Assembly (NCBI GenBank): GCA_016206995.1
Contig: JACQQN010000039.1
Coordinates: 1 to 7,198, forward strand
Source: Candidatus Omnitrophota bacterium
GTDB lineage: Bacteria > Omnitrophota > Omnitrophia > Omnitrophales > Abzuiibacteriaceae
Direction of reading: 5' to 3'
DNA: 7,198 bases
In this document: piece after piece, positions 1 through 7,000 of the stretch
How the letters are laid out: every line of letters begins with the position of its first letter
How positions within the stretch are numbered: the first letter of the stretch is position 1
Notes under the pieces: generated by a model
The model's input: the letters and a program-made list of their open reading frames with translations, nothing else
Told to the model about the DNA's origin: nothing
The model's database searches: none
Position numbers and translations under genes: made by a program

Positions 1-253
1 AACCAACGCCGCCAAAGTTTGGGCCACCGTAACCACCCGCAAACCGATCCAAGTAAGCTTTACCACTGTCTGTTCCTTCAAAAGATTCTGGGCGCACAAG
101 TGAATTGTCACTTGTTCCCAAAATAGAATTAAGAAGTGAAGGATTGCCTGTCCCCATTTGTGCAGAACTGGAATAGGAAATTGAATTAGAACCGACAAAT
201 GTCAGAATTAATAGATTTGCGATAATGCGTGTTGCGAGTTTACCGAGTTTCAT
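1..253 (-). CDS. Secreted protein, N-terminal part (runs off the left edge)
   Basis: Reading minus-strand from the ATG at 253-251, 84 codons are open to the window edge, so the C-terminal part is missing. The N-terminus is a typical Sec signal peptide: basic start MKLGKLATR, hydrophobic core about residues 10-21 (IIANLLILTFVG), then a polar serine-rich stretch ending SYSSSA, with likely cleavage after Ala31 before QMG. The visible mature part is rich in Gly, Ser and Asn and ends RFAGGYGGPNFGGVG, compatible with an exported surface or envelope protein. No family is recognisable. The start is supported by AAAGGGAGG 11 nt upstream and by the signal peptide beginning exactly there. A sigma70-like promoter lies about 490 nt upstream, giving a long repeat-filled leader. 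Export is seen in the sequence; the protein's role is unknown. Confidence 0.8.
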   Translation of the reverse strand, partial: MKLGKLATRIIANLLILTFVGSNSISYSSSAQMGTGNPSLLNSILGTSDNSLVRPESFEGTDSGKAYLDRFAGGYGGPNFGGVG

Positions 254-264
254 TGGCTTCTAGG

Positions 265-273
265 CCTCCCTTT
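265..273 (-). promoter_or_regulatory. Ribosome binding site of the secreted protein gene
   Basis: On the minus strand AAAGGGAGG nearly matches the anti-Shine-Dalgarno complement. It ends 11 nt before the ATG at 253, slightly long but workable spacing. This site decides the start codon in favour of 253 over overlapping frames that read through from upstream. Confidence 0.75.
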
Positions 274-296
274 GAGATTCTCTTTAGATTTCTTTT

Positions 297-332
297 GAGG
301 CAAAAGAATTTTAAAAAAATTCTTCTTGCCTC
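297..332. repeat. Perfect-but-one-bulge hairpin H1
   Basis: The left arm GAGGCAAAAGAATTTT (297-312) pairs with 316-332 over 16 bp with one bulged C at 325 and an AAA loop. It lies in the leader just upstream of the Shine-Dalgarno of the secreted protein gene and abuts repeat R1. On the minus strand the stem is followed by AAAAG, not a T-run, so it does not look like a terminator in the gene's direction. Confidence 0.7.
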
Positions 333-418
333 ATCCTGAGCGAGCATAGCAAGTCGAAGGATTACCTTAAGGAAACCCTTCGACTCCGTCCCGCCTTGCG
401 GGCCTTCACTCAGGGTGA
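331..418. repeat. Dispersed palindromic repeat R1 (TCATCCTGAG family)
   Basis: Outer arms TCATCCTGAG (331-340) and CTCAGGGTGA (409-418) pair with one G-T wobble. An inner hairpin pairs AGTCGAAGG (352-360) with CCTTCGACT (377-385), and a third small hairpin pairs CCCGC (390-394) with GCGGG (398-402). A related copy, R2, lies at 871-978. Palindromes of this TCATCCTGAG...CTCAGGGTGA type are common intergenic repeats in many environmental bacterial genomes. Function is unknown. Confidence 0.75.
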
Positions 419-445
419 TAGGTTGGGCAATTCCCAAACCTATCA
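416..445. repeat. Hairpin H4 abutting R1
   Basis: TGATAGGTTGGG (416-427) pairs with CCCAAACCTATCA (433-445) as a 12-bp stem with a single bulged A and a CAATT loop. It overlaps the end of R1 by 3 nt, so the leader is almost continuous structure between 297 and 445. Confidence 0.65.
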
Positions 446-474
446 ACTTTGTTAAAGACTTAATCATAAAAGCA

Positions 475-521
475 GAAAAAGAAAAAGGGGACAGGTTTAA
501 AGTAATAACCTGTCCCCTTTT
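475..521 (-). terminator. Intrinsic terminator-like hairpin H2
   Basis: AAAAGGGGACAGGTT (483-497) and AACCTGTCCCCTTTT (507-521) form a perfect 15-bp stem with a 9-nt loop. Read on the minus strand, the stem is followed by TCTTTTTCTG, giving a strong U-tract. It could end transcripts of the giant gene. However, it sits downstream of the promoter at 743-771 and upstream of the secreted gene, so it could also act as an attenuator in that leader. On the plus strand the stem ends in TTTTG, a weaker terminator. The GGGGACAGG palindrome may itself be a dispersed repeat. Confidence 0.65.
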
Positions 522-536
522 GTATTCTGAGTGAAT

Positions 537-657
537 GTTGCTATTCACCCCGTACCACGGAAAGCCACGTTTGTAAAAACGGGTAGGAACGGGTTGGTTT
601 TTCCCGAAGGATTCTTCCCCAAAGCCTATGCTGTCAAGCCGTGGTACGGGGTTCAAC
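537..657. repeat. Large inverted repeat H3 with 13-bp perfect arms
   Basis: CCCCGTACCACGG (548-560) is perfectly complementary to CCGTGGTACGGGG (639-651), separated by 78 nt. Outer GTTG (537-540) and CAAC (654-657) add a few more pairs across unequal internal loops. The interior carries two AACGGGT/AACGGGTT words. It contains no transposase-sized frame, so a small non-autonomous element or structured leader RNA are both possible. No target-site duplication is evident. Confidence 0.65.
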
Positions 658-742
658 GTGTTCATCACAGTTGTTTAACTTCCTTTACATTCGTTCTGAT
701 TCGTCAAAAAACTTTTTTGAAATGTTTCAACCGCTTGTGCGA

Positions 743-771
743 AATTTAGCACGTGATCTTTCTTGCGTCAA
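743..771 (-). promoter_or_regulatory. Sigma70-like promoter for the secreted protein gene
   Basis: On the minus strand TTGACG (771-766) is followed by exactly 17 nt and TAAATT (748-743). The TGC just before the -10 gives an extended -10. Directly upstream (about 772-804) are three A-tracts of 5-8 A, resembling an UP element. Expected start is near 736, giving a leader of about 480 nt before the ATG at 253. The -10 matches consensus at 4 of 6 positions; spacing and upstream A-tracts are the stronger support. Confidence 0.6.
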
Positions 772-827
772 CTAATTTTTGATATTTTTGGTAGATTTTT
801 TTTCACAAGTGGTTCTACTTTGTACCA

Positions 828-847
828 GTTTGTCCGAGTATGTCCGA
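828..847. repeat. Tandem 10-bp direct repeat upstream of the promoter
   Basis: GTTTGTCCGA (828-837) is followed immediately by GTATGTCCGA (838-847), differing at one base. The 10-bp period is about one helical turn, and the pair begins some 57 bp upstream of the -35 box. A binding site for a dimeric or cooperative regulator is possible, but chance is not excluded. Confidence 0.35.
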
Positions 848-870
848 CTACTAAGGCGTCTAATAAAAGT

Positions 871-978
871 GTCATCCTGAGGCATTAGCCGAAGGATCTA
901 CGAACGCAGATTCTTCGCGGAGTTTACCCTGAGACCCTTCACTTCGTTCAGGGTGACAGTCGAAGGGCTCAGAATGAC
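871..978. repeat. Dispersed palindromic repeat R2 (same family as R1)
   Basis: GTCATCCTGAG (871-881) pairs with CTCAGAATGAC (968-978) with one mismatch. Inner pairs are ACCCTGA (926-932) with TCAGGGT (948-954), and CCCTTC (935-940) with GAAGGG (962-967), which are alternative to each other. It shares with R1 the left end TCATCCTGAG, a GAAGGAT word and the right end TCAGGGTGA. It begins 27 nt beyond the stop codon of the giant gene, so its RNA hairpin may protect or end that transcript, although no strong U-tract follows. Confidence 0.75.
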
Positions 979-1005
979 TTATGAAATTGGTGACTTGTGA
1001 CTGTT

Positions 1006-4000
1006 CTACGCCATGACGGCATTTTTGAGATCATTTGCAACTTGGAGAATCTTTTCACTCAGCATTCTTGAAATTCCGTATCGCGCAAAGAAACCGGATG
1101 GATCTTCAAAGTAAATCGCGTCAATATTCTTTTCATCAACCCCGGCTTCCCGAAGCAGTTCTTCAAATTCTCCAAGAACGCCTTTATCTGATGTTCCATT
1201 CAAGCCAAAGAGGTCAAAGCCAACTAAATTTTCACGCTCTAAGAGAAATTGTTTTGCAACTTGAAGCGCTCCTTGAATGTCATCCAACTGGATAATCAGA
1301 ACACGTTCGTTGAAACGATCAATATCATGGGCAAGAGACCGAATGGCTTGTTCTTCCCGTATATCTGTCACAAAGAAAACAACCGGCCCGTCTTCCCGTT
1401 CCAATACTTGGCGGGCAGCACCAAACGCAAAACTATTAAGTCCTGCCCCAAAAACGCGCGCTCTCACCGTTTGAGCAGTTTGGGAAAGGGTTTTTAAATT
1501 CCTTCGTGAAATATTTTGAACCTGATAGGAATAAATTTCTTTAAGTTCTCTTTTGACTTCTAGAAGCGCATCTTGATCAATGGCGTTTTCAGCGTTCAGT
1601 GAAGCAAGTTCACTAACATCCCCAGCGTATAGCGTATGGCGTTTAGCGTTTAGGTTTTGGTCATTGCGAGGCAAAGCCGAAGCAATCTTAGATTGCCGCG
1701 CCCCTTCAGAGCTCGCAATAACTGTTTTTCCTATCCGCTCTACGCTATCCGCTATCCGCCCAATTTCTTTACGGAGCTCAGACCGAAGCGCTTCAACTTT
1801 CTTTACAATGGAATCAAAAATTTCTTTGTCTTGAGAATTTTCATCTGCAAGCTGTTTGAAAAGTTCACCAAGACTTTCCACTTGTGCATCCGTGACGTGG
1901 TGATCCTTGACACCAATTCCACTAATGTCTTGCACTCTTCCATTTTTAAAATCGAAAACCAGTGATCCTCCTACCAACACGCGGAACGGCACATCGTTTT
2001 CATTTTCCTTTTCCGTAAAAACCGTTACTTCAAATCCACTTTCGGAAATATGCCGCCGCGTAGGCAGACTTGCCTTCGCCTTTTTCACAACCTCTGTTGC
2101 TTCCGGCCGGTAAACAATCCGCTGTGCTCCTGAGGACGATTTGGACGCAACAATTCGTTCATTAAGAACTAAACCAACGTTTAAAATTGTAAATTCTTCT
2201 GAATAGCCACTTTGTTCCTTCGCGCCAAAATGACCGGGATGAAACAAAAGACTAACCCAATGGCTGATGAGCCCAAAATCCTTAAGACCAGCAGTCGGGC
2301 CTGACAATCGGAAATAAGTTTGATTATTTAAAGGAACCTCAACCACTATTTCACGATCCGTCATTGAAATAATAGTGTTTGAATTGACCGACACTGCAAT
2401 AGCAGCTTTTTTCGTATCGGTAGTGTCAGCAACCCAAATGTAAAATCCTTTTGTTGGAATTCTTCCATCTTCTGGAGCTGCAATCGTCACTCGGATCTTC
2501 CTCGCTTCATCCAACCGAACTGTATTCGGTTGAAGATCAAGAATGGCAGCGCCACCCTCAGGAGCAGTCAATAAACTAATGCCTGCATGCTGAATCCCGA
2601 CTGGTTTGTTGGGCAACTCCAAATCTGAAAACTGACTGGTTTGAAATGCTCTCTGATCATAGCGGACATGAACACCAGGCTCTCCGCCAAGCCGCTTGAG
2701 ATTTTCAATGACGATTGGCCTTTTCCCTGCAACAGGGTCGATTACATCATTTTCACGAGGCTCTACGTAAACCCGATTAATAATAACAACGCCAGCTTTC
2801 TGGGATGCTTTTTCAACAACGATTGCGATTTCACCCAAAGCACCAAAATCTTCATACAAACTTGTTTTCCAACTAAAATTCTGAATTTCTGTTTTTAATA
2901 TCGTTGCCATTTGGATTGTATTTCCGGATTTATTTTTAAATTCAATCGTAATTTCATCCGGAAGTTTTTCAAACTCGCTAGGCTCGAATTCTAAAACAAT
3001 TTTTTGATCACTGACATCAACCGCAGGTTTTAGGCGAATAACATCCCAGATTTTCTCGGTAAGAAAATCCCAACGCAATTGATACTTGCCTTGCTTCACG
3101 CCGTGCATCCGGACACCTTTCAAACCTTCACGAGTTGGAGAACCAATCACCTGCGAATACCCTTTCCCGGTGTGAAGGAAGTTGTCCGAAAATTGCGCTG
3201 GCATTGGAGTAACTAACGGTAACAATTCCTGACGCAATTCGCTTCTTGGAGCGCCGTTCGAGCCAGTTTTCGTTTCTGGCTTAATTTGGGGAGCGGAATC
3301 TGACACAAGTAAGAATCTATCGAGGCTTCGATTATAGGAAACTGCTCCTTCCAAAACTTTTTGGAGAAGCTCTTCCGGTGAGATAGTTTCTGCGATCGAT
3401 TCCCCTCTCCAAATATGCATGCCCGCGCCCTCATTTGTCTGAGCATATCCCAAAACTTCTTGTGCGCTCTCGATTGAATTGCCAACCTCATCACTCGTAA
3501 AAGCAAACACGCCATTCGCATTATCCCATCGAATGGTCCGACCTAGCCCTCTTCTAACTTCTACGGCTGTTAACTGAACGACTATTGGGTTTTTGAGGTG
3601 TTTCGTTTTGTAAACAAGAGGAATGGTCCTGCCTTTTTGCAAGAGACGTGTTGCTGCTTCTGGAAGTACATTTGTGACATCGTGATCGCTACGCAACTCG
3701 GGCTTCTGTGTGGTAATCTCTCCCTGGGCAATTGATAAATGATTTAGTGTCTTGAATTTGGGAACACTCACAAAAAAGTCGTAGATCGTGTCACTGACGG
3801 GCACAAAGGAAACCTGCAATTTCACCTTTCCAATTTCAAATGGGTAAGCCGCCGGTTGTTCCAAAAAGCGAAGAAGTCCTTCGGCAATATATGGAAGCAG
3901 CTTTTCTTCAAGATCTTCTGTTCTTAAATTAAATTGGTCTGGAAATTGTCCAATTGCTTTCAAGATATTCTGAGAAAACATTTGAAAAGATTGGATTGTG

Positions 4001-7000
4001 GCAGGAAGAACTAATATCTTTCCCCACAAGTGTTTTATTTGACCTTTTGAGATGTTAAACTCGATGACCGTACCATTGTTCTCCACCGCTTGGTCAAATC
4101 GATAGGAATAACCATAAAGAAGGGACCCTTCACGAAAACCTGAAATGTAAGTAGGTGATTTTGCGTTTGGCCTAACGATAAATTGACGCGCGGCGGTTAG
4201 GATCGCCGTTTGAGCAACTTGCAATAGACCTTGCTTTGATAAAAACTGGCGGGAAGCACCAGCTTCCGTAATCACAACAAGATTCCGCAATTCACTTCTC
4301 CGCCACGGTGGATCCGTTCTCTGGCGGAAACTTCGCTCAGCGCTGGCGGAGCGGCTGGCTTGATTCCTTGTGGCACGAATTAACCCCTTGCCAAGATTAA
4401 TGAGTTCACGATAAGTCATTTTAGGGCCTGTTGACGGGTGCGCGTTAAACTTGGCAACTAATTGATCATAAAGGGAAGCAAAACCAGGCCCAAAACCTAA
4501 ACGGCTTGCCATGGCCTCACCTGTCACACTGATATTAAATACTACGTTGGCTTCTTTATCCATCAACAGGTCGAGGTACAGCGCAAATTCACGATTAGCA
4601 ACCACTTGAGATACATTCGCGCCGGTCACAACAAAATTAACACCTTCAATTTCAGGCAGGCGTTCGTAAATTGTGCCGATGTGCGTGCTGTCGCCAGCGA
4701 AAACAAGAATAAGTTTTCCCTTGGCAAGTTTTGCTTTGCCTGGCCTTACGGAAACATTTTTCAACCGGGATTTAATTGTGAGTTCATCACCAACTCTTTT
4801 GGCAAAAACTCCTTTCGTGATTCTTGTTATTTTTCCATCTGGAATTTCAACGATACCATCTCCTCGAAGCTCAGAACGCTGCAAAGCTTCCTCAAAATCA
4901 GGCCAATTTGCTTCAAGCTTCGTTTGTTGCTCCATAATCTTTGGATCAACTTTGTTGCTGCGCTTCGGGTCCCTTAACCACTTTGCTCTTCGCGTGAAAA
5001 TCTCATCCCGCCAATTTGGAAGCGAATCAGCGCTGATTAACAATGCATCTTCTTTCATTTTTCGAGTCATCAAAACGCCGTCTTTACGCGCGCCATCAAA
5101 TTCAGACGCATCAATTGTAGGAATCACGCCAAGTGGCGTTTTAACACCTTCGCCATTTCCCTCAGTTCGAGCAATCGCCCAAAGAATAGGCCGTAAATTT
5201 TCACTGTAGCCTGGCCAAATAAATTTACCGTCTTTTCCTTTTCGGAACCAATTGACGTGGAAAAATCTCGGCGGATGGCTTAACCTTTCCATCACTTTCA
5301 GAAAGTGAGCAGAATGGTCTGCTTCGTGATAAGCATAAAATGGCCTTTGAGCGAATGGATCTTCACGTAAAACACCAACTTTACCGGCTGCTGCTGCCGT
5401 TGTTTCAACGCCCATCACAAAACCATCGTAAACACCGCTCGCAATGTTGGAAAGCTCGCGAATGAGCGGCTCGCGGTCACGAACACGGCCGCCCCAAAGA
5501 ATGATATCAATCGGAACACCTTTTGGATCTTCAAAGTGAGGCGAAAGATTCGGAGCATTCGTAATCGCGGTTGTGAAACGGCTGTTCGGATGCGCCCAAG
5601 GCTTGCTCATATCTTCCAACGTTCTGTCTTGGATATAATTTCCCTGCCAATCTCTCCAGCCGTCAAAATTTGGTTTTGGTACTTCTTTTCCTGCTAACCA
5701 ATGTTGATAATGTTGTTGCGGGGAATAAGTTACATCTCCTTCTCGATATCCAGTAAATCCAGGAGGAGCCTCTGTTTTCCCTTCCCACCAAAGTTCACCA
5801 GTCTTTTCGTTGATAGCAACATTGGTAAAAATTGTTTTCGTTCCCGGCCCAATTGCTTTCATCGCGTTGGCGTTTGTTTCCCAATTGGTGCCCGGGACAA
5901 CTCCGAAAAACCCATTTTCAGGATTCATGGCGTAAATCCGGCCATCTTTTCCGGGGCGAAGCCACGCAATGTCATCACCAATTAAATGTACCCGATAACG
6001 ATCTTTTAAATCATCAGGAGGTGTCAACATTGCAAGATTTGTTTTCCCGGAAGCACTTGGAAATGCGGCGGCAATGTATTTTGTCGTTTTTGTTTGTAAA
6101 TCTTCAATACCAATAATCATCATGTGCTCAGCAAGCCAGCCTTCTTTTCGCGCGTCATAACTTGCTTGCCTCAGCGCAAGGAATTTCTTGGCGAGAAGTG
6201 CATTTCCGCCATAAGCCGAACCATAGGATAGAACGAGTCCATCATGCGGAAAGCTAATGAAGTGACGGTCATCTTCTTTTGTTTTCTCAAGTTTTTCGTA
6301 AATCTTATCAAGGTCACCGGTCACGTGAACTGCTTTGATAAAATCTTTCTTTCGAGCAATTTCTTCAAGCGCTACTTTTCCGACGCGTGCCATCCGAATC
6401 ATATTCACAGCCACGTAGCGGCTGTCGGTTAGCTGTACACCCACCTTCGCAAATTCAGAATCAGGAACTGCCATAAGGAACGGAATTGCATAAATGGTTT
6501 TTCCTTTGGCTGAACCTTCCATGAGGTTGTGGACGGTCGCTAAAGTTTGCTCACCTGCCATTTTCCAATTATTGAAAGAGCCTTGGTCGTCTGGATCAGG
6601 AGTTGACACAAATGTTCGTTCTTCCGTTCGAGCAACGTCTTTAGGATGAGAGCGTGCGTAATAATTTCCATCGGGAAGTTTAATTAATTCTTTCCCCTGC
6701 TCTGCTTCACGAAGTAACCGGTCATCGTCTGACGCATCAATCACTTCTACGTTTGTTGCTCCCAAACGTTGCGCGTATTCAGCAATAAACCGCCGGACAT
6801 CAGAATGATTTTCTAAACTTAATCCTGTTATCTTTGGATTTGAAAATTCTGAACCGTGAGAATCCTTTGACGCAACCCGCAATTCGGCCCTTGGCGCGAT
6901 TGGCGCCAAGGACACGAAAGTCCTCAGCTCCGATCGAGCTGGGGGCAATTCGGACTTCGAAGCGATTTTGTCATCCGCTTGCCGGCCGGAACCCCATGGT

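Noticed and set aside
240..668. A 142-codon minus-strand frame starting GTGATG near a weak AAAGGAAG
   Set aside because: It runs entirely through the inverted repeats H3, H2, H4, R1 and H1, overlaps the well-supported start of the secreted protein, and its protein shows no domain pattern. More likely leader sequence that happens to be open.
531..749. Plus-strand 72-codon frame in the intergenic region
   Set aside because: It covers H3 and the minus-strand promoter, has no ribosome binding site, and encodes repeat-derived peptide.
3213..3521. Minus-strand 102-codon frame in another phase within the giant gene
   Set aside because: It overlaps the coherent main frame and has no start signal or domain pattern.
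4673..5209. Plus-strand 178-codon frame opposite PEPCK
   Set aside because: It is antisense to conserved PEPCK motifs and the next segment; Ser/Phe/Arg-rich composition is typical of a shadow frame.
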